From an uncultured Granulosicoccus sp. (GTDB lineage Bacteria; Pseudomonadota; Gammaproteobacteria; Granulosicoccales; Granulosicoccaceae), in the NCBI GenBank assembly GCA_947495035.1, contig CANLXI010000001.1:310001-374000 (forward strand): DNA of 64,000 nucleotides, in the 5' to 3' direction. The notes under the pieces were generated by a model, which had not been told where the DNA came from, ran no database searches, and saw only the letters and a list, made by a program, of their open reading frames with translations. The translations under genes and the position numbers were made by a program. Below are positions 1-8,270 of this stretch, piece after piece (within the stretch, counting starts at the first letter, position 1; each line of letters begins with the position of its first letter).

Positions 1-513
1 GGACACCGTCTCAAGGTTTCGGTCAATCTGTCTCCGGTGCAGTTTGTCGAGGAAACGCTTGTTGAAGACTTCATCGAGATTGTGCACGTCAATGGAGGCG
101 ACCCGCGGTTACTGGAACTCGAGATTACCGAGTCGGTGTTGCTGGGAAACGATCAGGCGACCGTGGGAAAGTTGCAGTCATTGGTGAATCATGGGTTTCG
201 CATCGCCATCGATGATTTCGGTACGGGATACTCGAACCTTTCCTACCTGCACCGCTATCCGATCAGCTGCCTGAAAATCGACCGTTCGTTCATCGCCCAA
301 CTCGATTCCGCACAGCCGATCATCGAACTGATCATTTCCATGGCTCGGTTGTTCGACCTCGATGTTGTTGCCGAAGGGGTGGAAACGGCGTCGCAGTTGC
401 AGGCCCTGAAAGCGCACGATTGCCAGGAATATCAAGGCTTTTTCTACGCTGGGGCGGTGGCACCCAGTGTGCTTGCAGCCATGCTCGATTGTGATGGGGA
501 GGTTGCGGCCTAG
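1..513 (+). CDS. EAL-domain cyclic-di-GMP phosphodiesterase, C-terminal part
   Basis: The gene begins before the window; the frame is open from base 1 and gives 170 residues up to TAG. It is the C-terminal part of an EAL domain, which hydrolyses c-di-GMP to pGpG. Visible are SVNLSP (fragment residues 7-12), ELEITES (39-45), IDDFGTGYS, LKIDRSF, VVAEGVET and a QGF turn near the end. These carry the metal-binding Asn, Glu and Asp pair and the Lys and Glu expected in active enzymes, so activity is likely (inference). The EAL motif itself and any sensor or GGDEF domain lie outside the window. A GC-rich hairpin follows the stop, and the next gene upstream of the tRNA on the other strand is a broken hsdM. 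Confidence 0.93.
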   Translation, partial: GHRLKVSVNLSPVQFVEETLVEDFIEIVHVNGGDPRLLELEITESVLLGNDQATVGKLQSLVNHGFRIAIDDFGTGYSNLSYLHRYPISCLKIDRSFIAQLDSAQPIIELIISMARLFDLDVVAEGVETASQLQALKAHDCQEYQGFFYAGAVAPSVLAAMLDCDGEVAA

Positions 514-528
514 GAAAAACCGGGAGTC

Positions 529-545
529 CCCCCGCTCAGCGGGGG
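529..545. terminator. GC-rich hairpin between convergent genes
   Basis: A perfect 7-bp stem CCCCCGC/GCGGGGG with a 3-base loop lies 15 bases after the EAL stop and just below the end of the hsdM remnant on the other strand. On the plus strand no T-run follows. On the minus strand the stem is followed after a few bases by GGTTTTT. It could act as a bidirectional terminator for the convergent pair; this is inference from structure. Confidence 0.4.
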
Positions 546-552
546 TGAAGGG

Positions 553-1670
553 TTATTCGAGTGCCATGGAAAACATTCGCCCCAAACCGATGACTGCTTC
601 AAGCAAATCCTTTTCTAGCAGTGTCTTCCTGATTCTTCCTTCGGCTCCCTTCCGGAACAAGGCGCCGTGCGGCAATACGACAGCCATGCGGCCGATCCTG
701 GGTTTCATCGACTGGATCATGTGCTGGACCCAGGCCATGTCACCGTTCCCCTTCGGTGGGACCCCGGCGATGTTGCGCCCATGCGGGTCGTTTACCCAGA
801 GGTCAGCGCCCCATCCCTTCAAGGAGAAGGGAGGATTGGCAATGACGCAGTCATATGTCTGCAGGCCGTCGGCATCGAAGAAGGCGGGGACCGCAAGGTG
901 TCGCCACGAGCCACGTGGAAATCTTCTACACCGTGCAGGAACATGTTCATCCGGGCTATGGATGAGGAGGTCAGGTTCTTCTCCTGTCCGTAGAGTTTGA
1001 GCGTTCTGAAATCTTCGCCTGCTTCCTTGAGATGTTCGACCGACTCGATGAGCATGCCACCCGTACCGCAGGCCGGGTCGTAGATACTCTCCCTCTCGTG
1101 AGGATCAATGATGAGCCCCATCAGGTGAACCACCGAGCGAGGTGTGTAGAACTCACCGGCCTTCCTGTTGGTGAGGTCGGCAAAGTGCTTGATGAGGTAT
1201 TCGTAGGCCTGGCCAAGCATATCCCGGGCAACCAGCTTTGTAGAGAGCGTGTATTGCGAGAAATGCTCGACCAGATCGGTGAGGAGTCGGTCGGGAAGCT
1301 TCTCCTTGTTCGACCATTGTGCGTCCCCGAAAATCCCGTAGAGGTGTTCCTGGTTTGCGGCCTCGATTTCGCGGAGGCAGGTCTCGATTTTCAGTCCGAT
1401 ATTCGAGGTTGTCTCGCGAACGTCATCCCAATGGCAACCCTCCGGTATGGTGAACCTGTGAAATTCAGGCAAAGCGGCGTATTCCTCGTCCCCATCTGAC
1501 TCCTCCAGAGCACTCTGGTACTCCTCGTCGTAGACGTCCGAGATACGCTTGAAGAAGAGCATCGGGAAGATGTCGGCCTTGAAGTCCGACGCCCCGATCG
1601 GCCCCTTCAAGATCCATGCGGCCTTGGAGAGGTATTGTTCGAGTTGTGAGAGGTTGAGTTTTGCCTGCAT
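553..1670 (-). pseudogene. hsdM: Frameshifted, truncated type I restriction-modification methyltransferase
   Basis: From the ATG at 1670 about 260 residues match HsdM, the N6-adenine methyltransferase subunit of type I systems: the helical N-terminal domain with ISDVYDEEY, GEFYTPRSVV, and SAM motif I as DPACGTGGM. After GDTLR the frame is lost at about 885-893, in a C-rich run. The neighbouring minus-strand frame continues with AFFDADGL and the catalytic NPPF motif (826-837), then runs to TAA at 553. The product ends at GRMFSMALE, so the C-terminal part that normally follows is missing, and no hsdS or hsdR is present. It is a dead remnant, and an assembly indel cannot explain the missing 3' end. 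Its base composition looks more AT-rich upstream than the surrounding core genes. Confidence 0.85.
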
Positions 1671-1993
1671 GGGGTATGTCTATCGCGAGCATTGGCGGTT
1701 CCGATGGAACTCACCGGCGCGAATGCCGGAGAAAACCTTGAAAGCATATATGCTATTTTTCTCTATCGCCAGTGCAGCTTGACAATAACTCGGACAGACA
1801 CAGTGACAATAACTCGCGTTGGAATGATGCCTATTGAATGATGATGCTGATTCAGGCTGTAGAGAAGCTGCTCATTGCGCTTTGATACTTTACTGGTAAA
1901 TTCTCTGTAACGAAGCCAGACTAACTATATAAGTGGTTTATGGAAGTATAACTACATGTGGTTATACTTTCCTAAAAAGCCTATACTCCACGA
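1671..1993. other. AT-rich intergenic region with repeats and palindromes
   Basis: This 323-bp spacer separates the divergent hsdM remnant and ATPase gene. It holds a 12-bp palindrome AGCATATATGCT (1743-1754), a 13-bp direct repeat TGACAATAACTCG (1780-1792 and 1804-1816, period 24) and an inverted repeat with 9-bp arms AAGTATAAC/GTTATACTT (1944-1952 and 1961-1969) just before the ATPase start. No further reading frame is convincing. The repeats look like operator or binding sites of an accessory element, but no regulator is encoded nearby. Confidence 0.5.
1944..1969 (+). promoter_or_regulatory. Inverted repeat 24 bp upstream of the AAA ATPase start
   Basis: Perfect 9-bp arms AAGTATAAC and GTTATACTT are separated by 8 bases, and the ATG of the ATPase gene follows 24 bases later. 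It could be a dyad operator overlapping the promoter or a 5'-UTR hairpin. No protein that binds it can be named from the window. Confidence 0.4.
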
Positions 1994-3166
1994 ATGGATG
2001 AAATACGAAACCCATTTGCCCCCGGAGCCGGGAGTCAACCACCAGAACTTGCCGGCCGTGGTGAGATCATTCGCGACGCTGACATTGCTCTACAGCGAGC
2101 ACTAAGAGGCAGGCATGCCCAATCTCTGATGCTGTTGGGTTTGCGTGGAACGGGTAAGACCGTACTATTGAATCGTTTTGAAGAGCTTGCTATCTCCCAC
2201 GACATGCAGAGCTCTTTCATTGAAGCGCCTGATGACAGCAGTCTCGAAGAGTTGCTGTATCCCAGAATGCACCAAGTGCTGCGGAAACTATCCTTGGTTG
2301 AAAGCGCAAAGGAGCAGGCGTTCAAGGCTATGCGTGGGCTGAGAAGCTTTGCCAGTGCCTTCAAGATCAAGATAGGAGATGTTTCCATTGCGGTCGACCC
2401 AGCGGCTGGAGTTGCAGACTCGGGCTCGCTTGAACAGGATCTTACCGAGATGTTCGTTCTTATCGGCCAAGCCGCGCAAGCTGCAGGTACCGGCTGGGTG
2501 CTGCTGATAGATGAAGTGCAGTACCTCAGTGATCGAGAATTGCCTGCGGTCATTGTCGCCATGCATCGACTCAACCAGTTGAATCTGCCAGTGGTTTTCT
2601 TCGGTGCGGGTCTGCCACAGTTGGCAGCTTTGAGCGGGAATGCAAAGTCCTATGCTGAGAGATTGTTCAATTTTTCGACCATTGGTCCTCTGGATGCTGA
2701 TGCGGCGCGAATGGCCGTGCAACAGCCCATCGAAGAGGAAGAGGAGTCGATCGAAAGCGATGCGCTGGACAGGATTCTACTGGAAACATCGGGCTACCCT
2801 TATTTTCTTCAAGAATGGGCCTATCAATCCTGGAATGCGGCTGATGAATCACCCATCTCTCTGGATGATGTCAAAGAGGCTGCGGCGAACGCTGAGCGAC
2901 GCCTGGACGACAGTTTTTTCCGAGTGCGTCTGGATCGCCTGACGCCCAAAGAGCGTGACTATGCCATTGCGATGGCCAGGTTGGGGCAGGGGCCTTATCG
3001 CTCAGCTGATGTTGCAGAACAACTGGGCGAGAGCGTTCAATCACTAGGTCCCAGACGCGCTCAGATAATCAGCAAGGGGATGATATACAGCCCTGCACAT
3101 GGCGATGTCGACTTCACTGTGCCAACGTTCGATGCATTTCTGCGAAGAGTTTACCCCGAAGAGTAA
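1994..3166 (+). CDS. AAA-type ATPase with C-terminal helical/winged-helix region
   Basis: The product has 390 residues and is a P-loop ATPase of the archaeal-ATPase/ORC-like AAA group. Walker A is GLRGTGKT (residues 49-56) and Walker B is VLLIDE (169-174). The N-terminal NPFAPG..PPELAGR segment is typical of these ATP-binding proteins. The C-terminal third (TPKERDYAIAMARL, then SADVAEQLGESVQSLGPRRAQ) looks like a winged-helix DNA- or partner-binding domain. The biological role of such solitary ATPases is not established; many sit in mobile or defence regions. The stop codon ends at 3166, and the tRNA 3' CCA begins at 3167 on the other strand, so the gene lies where a tRNA-integrated element would sit. 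Upstream palindromes may control it. Confidence 0.82.
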   Translation: MDEIRNPFAPGAGSQPPELAGRGEIIRDADIALQRALRGRHAQSLMLLGLRGTGKTVLLNRFEELAISHDMQSSFIEAPDDSSLEELLYPRMHQVLRKLSLVESAKEQAFKAMRGLRSFASAFKIKIGDVSIAVDPAAGVADSGSLEQDLTEMFVLIGQAAQAAGTGWVLLIDEVQYLSDRELPAVIVAMHRLNQLNLPVVFFGAGLPQLAALSGNAKSYAERLFNFSTIGPLDADAARMAVQQPIEEEEESIESDALDRILLETSGYPYFLQEWAYQSWNAADESPISLDDVKEAAANAERRLDDSFFRVRLDRLTPKERDYAIAMARLGQGPYRSADVAEQLGESVQSLGPRRAQIISKGMIYSPAHGDVDFTVPTFDAFLRRVYPEE

Positions 3167-3494
3167 TGGTGGGCCCGGCAGGACTCGAACCTGCGACCAA
3201 GGGATTCACTTGTACCGAGCATTTCTGCACGGAGCGGACTATCTCATCACCCTCAATCGAAGTGACTGGTGGGGCGCGGGACGCTCTAGCCTGTTATCAA
3301 GAACACTGAAGTTCTCAGGTAGTCTCTGCACCTTCCAGAAGTGTACTTCTGGCTTGGCTCAGGATTGCCATCAGCCTCAGCTATTCGCCGAGCTGTTAAG
3401 GTTTCCCTGAATTCATCCCGTTCATTCCATGTTTTACAACATGGACGCACCATTTAGATGAGTCCCCTGCTCTAACCAACTGAGCTACAGGCCC
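3167..3494 (-). tRNA. ileX: tRNA-Ile2 (CAT anticodon) interrupted by a group I intron
   Basis: The two exons are 3458-3494 (37 nt) and 3167-3206 (40 nt including encoded CCA). Joined, they give a 77-nt cloverleaf: acceptor GGGCCTG/CGGGCCC with one G-U pair, D stem GCTC/GAGC, anticodon stem GGGGA/TCCCT with loop CTCATAA, variable loop TGGTC, and T arm GCAGG-TTCGAGT-CCTGC. The anticodon is CAT. The TTGGTC variable region and the position beside rpoD resemble E. coli ileX, so I favour the minor isoleucine tRNA whose C34 is converted to lysidine to read AUA. Elongator tRNA-Met is the alternative. The gene would be missed by a search that does not allow large anticodon-loop introns. Confidence 0.88.
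3207..3457 (-). ncRNA. Group I intron (IC3-like) in the anticodon loop
   Basis: This 251-nt insertion starts directly after the anticodon T36 and ends with G before A37. Core elements are all present in order on the minus strand: P (ATTCAGGGAAACC, complement of 3401-3412), Q (AATCCTGAGCCAAGCC, within 3351-3369), R (GTGCAGAGACTA, 3320-3332) and S (GAGATAGTCC, 3236-3245). P4 forms from TTCAGG/CCTGAG and P7 from GACTA/TAGTC. The guide sequence GTGCGTC pairs with exon GACTCAT, placing the conserved U-G pair at the 5' splice site. P2 is a perfect CCATGTT/AACATGG hairpin. No homing endonuclease fits in it. Splicing should use external GTP, as known for the Azoarcus tRNA-Ile and cyanobacterial tRNA-Leu introns. 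Confidence 0.9.
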
Positions 3495-3846
3495 ACAAGG
3501 GCGCTATTCTAACTCATGCAAGTGTATAAGTGTGTCGCTTTTCGCGAGGTGAGGACGGGTGAGCGTGTGGATGGTGGCCGATCGGAGGTACCTGGACGAG
3601 TTGCCAGAAGTGCAGGGCCGTAAGGGGCATCAGAGTAAGGCTGTTTACTCGTCTAAACACTTTCCCGTGACGCAGGTCTCACGAGCACCGAAACCGTTTA
3701 CTCGTCTAAAACGCTATTTCGCGAAACAGGCCACAGCCATTCGCCGACCTCGATTGCTGTCCACTCGTGTGTTCATCAGGGGAAACTCACTGCCAGCTCG
3801 CTTTCGCCCAGCTGTTCGCAAGCACACAACACCTAGCCCCAGCAAA
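3495..3846. other. Intergenic region upstream of the tRNA, no gene recognised
   Basis: The stretch from the tRNA 5' end to the minisatellite should contain the tRNA promoter (minus strand). It also has a 15-bp direct repeat GTTTACTCGTCTAAA at 3643-3657 and 3696-3710. Open frames exist on both strands, but none has homology I recognise, a good ribosome site or a conserved domain, so I leave it uncalled. Confidence 0.4.
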
Positions 3847-3945
3847 CCCGGCACACCCGGAACACCCGGCGCACCCAGCGCACCCGGCGCACCCAGCACA
3901 CCCAGCACACCCAGCACACCCAGCACACCCAGCACACCCAGCACA
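3847..3945. repeat. Minisatellite of eleven 9-bp units
   Basis: Eleven head-to-tail units follow CCC(A/G)GC(A/G)CA, with one AAC variant. The last six units (3892-3945) are identical CCCAGCACA, and the first five drift by single bases. Both strands are open across it because the unit length is a multiple of three (Pro-Ser-Thr on plus, Leu-Gly-Val on minus), which creates artificial repeat proteins in gene predictions. The graded divergence suggests expansion by slippage from the distal end. It lies between the tRNA and the rpoD terminator. Confidence 0.85.
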
Positions 3946-3999
3946 CTAAGCCATTCATCACGCCAGCCGACCAAATATCACCAGCTCATTTTCCAGACG

Positions 4000-4042
4000 A
4001 AAAAAAACGCGGCCCCCTCTGCAACAAACAGAGCGAGCCGCG
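4000..4042 (-). terminator. Rho-independent terminator of rpoD
   Basis: On the minus strand, 16 bases after the rpoD TAG, a GC-rich stem (CGCGGCTCGCTCTG opposite CAGAGGGGGCCGCG, with internal mismatches) with a 7-base loop is followed by eight T (4000-4007). The position and T-run make this a strong intrinsic terminator. Confidence 0.9.
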
Positions 4043-4057
4043 CTTTTCACGAAAAGC

Positions 4058-5872
4058 CTACTCCTGGTTGTCCAGAAAGCTTCGCAGCTGCTCTGAACGG
4101 GTAGGGTGGCGCAGCTTGCGCAGAGCCTTGGCTTCGATCTGGCGGATACGCTCGCGGGTGACGTCGAACTGCTTGCCGACTTCTTCCAGCGTGTGATCCG
4201 TGTTCATGTCGATACCGAAGCGCATGCGCAGTACCTTGGCTTCGCGCGGGGTGAGGCTGGCCAGCACTTCATGGGTGGTTTCACCCAGGCCGAGGCCGGT
4301 GGCGGTTTCAACCGGAGACAGGATATTGTTGTCTTCGATGAAGTCACCCAGATGGCTGTCCTCGTCATCACCGATCGGTGTTTCCATGGAGATGGGCTCC
4401 TTGGCGATCTTCAACACCTTGCGGATCTTGTCTTCGGGCATTTCCATCTTCTCGGCCAGCTCTTCAGGCGTGGCCTCACGACCCATGACCTGCAGCATCT
4501 GGCGAGAAATACGGTTCAGCTTGTTGATGGTTTCGATCATGTGTACCGGAATACGGATGGTACGAGCCTGATCCGCAATGGAGCGGGTGATGGCCTGACG
4601 AATCCACCAGGTGGCATAGGTGGAGAACTTGTAACCGCGACGATATTCGAACTTGTCAACAGCCTTCATCAGGCCGATGTTGCCTTCCTGGATGAGGTCG
4701 AGGAACTGCAGTCCGCGATTGGTGTACTTCTTGGCAATCGAGATGACGAGTCGCAGGTTGGCTTCCACCATTTCCTTCTTGGCGCGGCGAGCCTTTGCTT
4801 CACCGATGGACATCTTGCGGTTGATTTCCTTGATGTCCGTGATGGGCAGCAGGCTGCTGACACAGATCTGCTGGATGCGGGTCTGCAGCAGTTCGATCTC
4901 GGTACGGCGCTCTTCCAGGGCCTTGGCATAAGGCTTCTTCACCTTGATGACGGAATCCAGCCACTCGGGGTCGGTCTCGTGACCCGGAAAGCTCTGGATG
5001 AAAGCGCTGCGTGGCATCTTGCACTGCTTGACGCAGAGATCCCGAATCTGGCGTTCCAGAGAGCGAATGCGATCCACCTGACCACGCAGACCACTGACCA
5101 GTGTGACCACGAAGGCAGGGGCGTACTTGAATTCGAGGAAGATTTCGGACACGGCTTCCATCTCGGCCTTGCCGGCGGCATCCTGGATGCCACCCGCAGC
5201 ATCAATGGCTTTCAGGGCCTTGCCGTAGGCTTTCTGCATTGCCATCATGCGGCGCTGGATTTCTTCCATGTCCGGCCCGGTATCGACCGGCTCGTCATCG
5301 TCATCATCGTCGGAAGGTGGCTTGGCTACCTTGATTTCGTCAGAGGTCTCCATGAAATTGACGATGATGTCGGTGAAGCGCAGCTGTTCTTCCTGAAATT
5401 GCTGGTAACGTTCGAGCAGCAGATTGATGGATTCGGGGTAGGTACCCAGAGCGCGCAGCACCTGCTTGAGGCCGTCTTCGATGCGCTTGGCAATCTCGAT
5501 CTCGCCTTCTCGGGTCAGCAGCTCGACCGTGCCCATCTCGCGCATGTACATGCGAACCGGGTCGGTGGTCCGGCCGAATTCGCCGTCTACAGTGGCCAGA
5601 ACGGCGGCTGCCTCGTCGGCTGCATCGTCGTCGGCACTGGAGTTCTTGTCAGACAGGATAAGGGAGTCTGCTTCTGGCGCGACTTCACCGACCGAGATGC
5701 CCATATCGGCGATCATGGCGATGATTTCCTCGACCTGTTCCGGGTCGACTATTCCTTCAGGAAGGTGGTCATTGACTTCGGCATAGGTCAGGAATCCCTG
5801 CTCTTTGCCTTTTGAAATGAGTTCTTTCAGGCTGGACTGTTGCGACTTGTCCATTGCAATGCGAGCGGTCAT
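4058..5872 (-). CDS. rpoD: RNA polymerase primary sigma factor (sigma-70)
   Basis: The product has 604 residues, close to the 613 of E. coli RpoD. It directs core RNA polymerase to housekeeping promoters. Region 1.1 is present ([20 protein letters not shown]). Region 1.2 has [11 protein letters not shown], followed by an acidic non-conserved insert with a run of Asp. Regions 2.1-2.4 ([20 protein letters not shown], then [12 protein letters not shown]) and 4.2 ([19 protein letters not shown]) are intact. The ATG at 5872 has a GCAGGT element 6-11 bases upstream. An ATG at 5854 ([10 protein letters not shown]) aligns better with the E. coli N-terminus but lacks a ribosome site, so the start is uncertain by six residues. 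It is preceded by a consensus -10 and followed by a strong terminator. dnaG is not in the window. Confidence 0.98.
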   Translation of the reverse strand: MTARIAMDKSQQSSLKELISKGKEQGFLTYAEVNDHLPEGIVDPEQVEEIIAMIADMGISVGEVAPEADSLILSDKNSSADDDAADEAAAVLATVDGEFGRTTDPVRMYMREMGTVELLTREGEIEIAKRIEDGLKQVLRALGTYPESINLLLERYQQFQEEQLRFTDIIVNFMETSDEIKVAKPPSDDDDDDEPVDTGPDMEEIQRRMMAMQKAYGKALKAIDAAGGIQDAAGKAEMEAVSEIFLEFKYAPAFVVTLVSGLRGQVDRIRSLERQIRDLCVKQCKMPRSAFIQSFPGHETDPEWLDSVIKVKKPYAKALEERRTEIELLQTRIQQICVSSLLPITDIKEINRKMSIGEAKARRAKKEMVEANLRLVISIAKKYTNRGLQFLDLIQEGNIGLMKAVDKFEYRRGYKFSTYATWWIRQAITRSIADQARTIRIPVHMIETINKLNRISRQMLQVMGREATPEELAEKMEMPEDKIRKVLKIAKEPISMETPIGDDEDSHLGDFIEDNNILSPVETATGLGLGETTHEVLASLTPREAKVLRMRFGIDMNTDHTLEEVGKQFDVTRERIRQIEAKALRKLRHPTRSEQLRSFLDNQE

Positions 5873-5900
5873 AGAGTACCTGCGGTCAGCGTAACCCCTT

Positions 5901-5906
5901 ATTATA
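5901..5906 (-). promoter_or_regulatory. Candidate -10 element of the rpoD promoter
   Basis: A perfect TATAAT lies on the minus strand 28 bases before the rpoD ATG. The hexamer 17 bases further upstream (CTACCA) is a poor -35 match, so this is a -10 assignment only. Confidence 0.5.
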
Positions 5907-6045
5907 CTCGGAGGGGCGCCAATTGGTAGTAGGGAAGGTCGTTTCCGACGTATTTCTGGTAAAAAAAGTGGGGTTATTCCGCCTCATGCGTCCACTGGGA
6001 TCGAACATATTGCCGACTGCTTCAATTTAAAGGTGCCGCCTCGCT

Positions 6046-6051
6046 TATACT
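6046..6051 (+). promoter_or_regulatory. Candidate -10 element upstream of tkt
   Basis: TATACT lies on the plus strand 89 bases before the tkt start, in the 268-bp spacer shared with the divergent rpoD. No clear -35 is seen at 16-18 bases. The spacing leaves a leader of about 80 nt. Confidence 0.35.
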
Positions 6052-6140
6052 GCGGCCCCCGGTAACGCGTATTGGGCGATGCCAGGGACGTTATCGCAGC
6101 ACTGCAACCCGCCCGACCAACCACAGGAGATCGTTTTCGC

Positions 6141-8144
6141 ATGACCACTCGTCGCGAACTTGCAAATGCCGTCAGAGCCCTGAGCATGGACGCCGTCCAG
6201 AAGGCCAATTCCGGACATCCGGGGGCACCCATGGGAATGGCCGATCTGGCAGAGGTGCTGTGGAACGACTTCCTGCGACATAACCCCTCCAACCCGAACT
6301 GGGTTGACCGAGATCGCTTCGTGCTCTCCAACGGCCATGCATCCATGCTGCTGTATTCGCTGCTGCATCTGACAGGTTACGACCTGCCGATCGAGGAACT
6401 GAAGAATTTTCGCCAATTGCACTCGAAAACCCCGGGTCACCCCGAATATGGCTATGCGCCGGGCATCGAGACCACCACTGGCCCACTGGGGCAGGGTATC
6501 GCCAATGCCGTGGGCATGGCATTGGCCGAACGGACTCTGGCCGCGCAGTTCAACACCGACAAGCACACTATCATCGACCACCACACCTGGGTATTCCTGG
6601 GCGATGGCTGTCTGATGGAAGGTATCTCGCACGAGGCCTGCTCACTGGCGGGAACCCTGGGTCTGGGCAAGCTGATTGCCGTCTACGACGATAACGGCAT
6701 CTCCATTGACGGCGAGGTAGAGGGCTGGTTCACGGATGACACCCCCAAACGTTTCGAATCCTATGGCTGGCATGTCATTCCAGGTATAGATGGACACGAT
6801 GCGGATGCCATCAAGGCCGCGATCGAAGCGGCAAAGGCCGAAACCGGCAAGCCGACACTGATCTGCGCACGCACCACCATCGGCTTCGGCTCACCCAACA
6901 AGGCGGGCAAGGAAAGCAGTCATGGTGCGCCACTGGGCGATGACGAGATCAAGCTGGCCAAGGCGGAACTGGGCTGGACGCACGGTGCCTTCGAGGTTCC
7001 CGACGAGGTGTATGAAGGCTGGAATGCCTGTGATGCGGGCAGTGAGCTGGAGGCGGCCTGGGACAAGCTGTTCGACGAATACGCCGCAGCGAACCCCGAG
7101 CTGGCTGCAGAATTCGCGCGTCGCATGGCGGGCGATCTGCCCGAGAGCTGGGCAGCCGATTCGCAGGCGTTCATCCAGCAGGTGATCGACAAGGGTGAGT
7201 CGATCGCTTCGCGCAAGGCGTCGCAGAACACACTCAATGGCTACGGCCCTCTGTTGCCCGAGCTGCTGGGCGGATCGGCCGATCTGGCCGGGTCGAACCT
7301 GACCCTGTGGAGCGGTTCGAAGGTGGTACACGATGATCCTGCCGGCAACTACATCAACTACGGCGTTCGCGAATTCGCCATGACGGCCATGAGCAATGGC
7401 ATCAGTCTGCATGGTGGTTTTCTGCCGTACACCGCTACCTTCCTGATGTTCTCGGAATATGCTCGCAATGCGCTGCGCATGTGTTCCCTGATGAAGCTGC
7501 CCAACATTTTCGTCTACACACACGATTCCATCGGCCTGGGCGAGGATGGACCGACGCATCAGCCGGTCGAGCAGACTGCAACACTGCGATTGATGCCCAA
7601 CATGGCGCTGTGGCGTCCGTGTGACGCGGTGGAATCCGCCGTGGCGTGGAAACAGGCCATCGAACGCAAGGAGGGGCCGACGAGTCTCGTCTTCACCCGT
7701 CAGGCCCTGCCACATCAGTCACGCACCCAGCAGCAGGTGGCAGACATCGCTCGTGGCGGTTATATCCTGCATGAGCCGGATGCTGCACCGGCGGCGGTGA
7801 TCATCGCTACCGGCTCGGAAGTCGGCATGGCAATGGACGCCGCGCAGGCGCTGGCCGAGCAGGGTACGCCGGTGCGGGTTGTCTCCATGCCAAGCACGGA
7901 TCATTTCGATGCGCAGGACCAGGCCTATCGGGACGCTGTGCTTCCGCCGGCGCTCAAGGCGCGCATGGCCGTCGAAGCGGGAACCACACATCTGTGGGCC
8001 AGATACGTGGGCCTGGAAGGTGATGTGATGGGTATTGATACTTTTGGTGAGTCCGGACCTGCTGCCGAGGTGTTCAAGCACTTCGGATTGACTGCGGATG
8101 CGCTGGCCGAAAGAGTGAAGGCGCTGGTTGCCGCGGTTGCCTGA
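6141..8144 (+). CDS. tkt: Transketolase
   Basis: The product has 667 residues, the size of E. coli TktA. It is a thiamine-diphosphate enzyme that moves two-carbon ketol units between sugar phosphates in the pentose phosphate pathway (or Calvin cycle, if present). The N-terminal [20 protein letters not shown] is the substrate-binding region. [13 protein letters not shown] with the following Asn is the ThDP motif. The pyrimidine domain ([13 protein letters not shown]) and C-terminal domain (IIATGSEV) follow. The frame is open upstream to 6072, but the ATG at 6141 has AGGAGA 11 bases before it and matches the family N-terminus. It heads the tkt-gap-pgk-fbaB cluster, all on one strand, and is separated from gap by two hairpins. 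Confidence 0.97.
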   Translation: MTTRRELANAVRALSMDAVQKANSGHPGAPMGMADLAEVLWNDFLRHNPSNPNWVDRDRFVLSNGHASMLLYSLLHLTGYDLPIEELKNFRQLHSKTPGHPEYGYAPGIETTTGPLGQGIANAVGMALAERTLAAQFNTDKHTIIDHHTWVFLGDGCLMEGISHEACSLAGTLGLGKLIAVYDDNGISIDGEVEGWFTDDTPKRFESYGWHVIPGIDGHDADAIKAAIEAAKAETGKPTLICARTTIGFGSPNKAGKESSHGAPLGDDEIKLAKAELGWTHGAFEVPDEVYEGWNACDAGSELEAAWDKLFDEYAAANPELAAEFARRMAGDLPESWAADSQAFIQQVIDKGESIASRKASQNTLNGYGPLLPELLGGSADLAGSNLTLWSGSKVVHDDPAGNYINYGVREFAMTAMSNGISLHGGFLPYTATFLMFSEYARNALRMCSLMKLPNIFVYTHDSIGLGEDGPTHQPVEQTATLRLMPNMALWRPCDAVESAVAWKQAIERKEGPTSLVFTRQALPHQSRTQQQVADIARGGYILHEPDAAPAAVIIATGSEVGMAMDAAQALAEQGTPVRVVSMPSTDHFDAQDQAYRDAVLPPALKARMAVEAGTTHLWARYVGLEGDVMGIDTFGESGPAAEVFKHFGLTADALAERVKALVAAVA

Positions 8145-8163
8145 ACAAATCAGAGTCGAGTGG

Positions 8164-8191
8164 CGTGCATGTTGGTGTCACAACATGCACG
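8164..8191 (+). repeat. Perfect 11-bp hairpin between tkt and gap
   Basis: CGTGCATGTTG and CAACATGCACG pair perfectly around the 6-base loop GTGTCA. No T-run follows directly. It sits 20 bases after the tkt stop and 9 bases before a second hairpin that does carry a T-run. It may protect the tkt 3' end or compete with that terminator. Confidence 0.6.
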
Positions 8192-8199
8192 TACAGTGG

Positions 8200-8232
8200 C
8201 CTGACGATCGGCATGTCGGACGTCAGGTTTTT
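8200..8232 (+). terminator. Terminator-like hairpin upstream of gap
   Basis: Stem CCTGACG (8200-8206) pairs with CGTCAGG (8221-8227) and is followed directly by five T. It ends 38 bases before the gap ATG, too close for a separate promoter downstream. It therefore either ends tkt transcripts partially or acts as an attenuator for gap-pgk-fbaB. The loop is 14 bases, so strength is moderate. Confidence 0.55.
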
Positions 8233-8270
8233 CAGAAGAACAAATGGAAATTCAACAGGGGTAACTCCAG

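Noticed and set aside
3847..3945. Possible CRISPR array
   Set aside because: Units are 9 bp without spacers, and no cas genes are present.
3559..4104. 181-codon Pro-Ser-Thr repeat protein
   Set aside because: The repeat is a 9-bp minisatellite, the opposite strand is open as well, and the frame runs through the rpoD terminator and the rpoD 3' end.
4106..5815. 569-codon open frame on the plus strand opposite rpoD
   Set aside because: It is the antisense shadow of rpoD, caused by its codon usage; the composition is unlike a protein and there is no ribosome site or domain.
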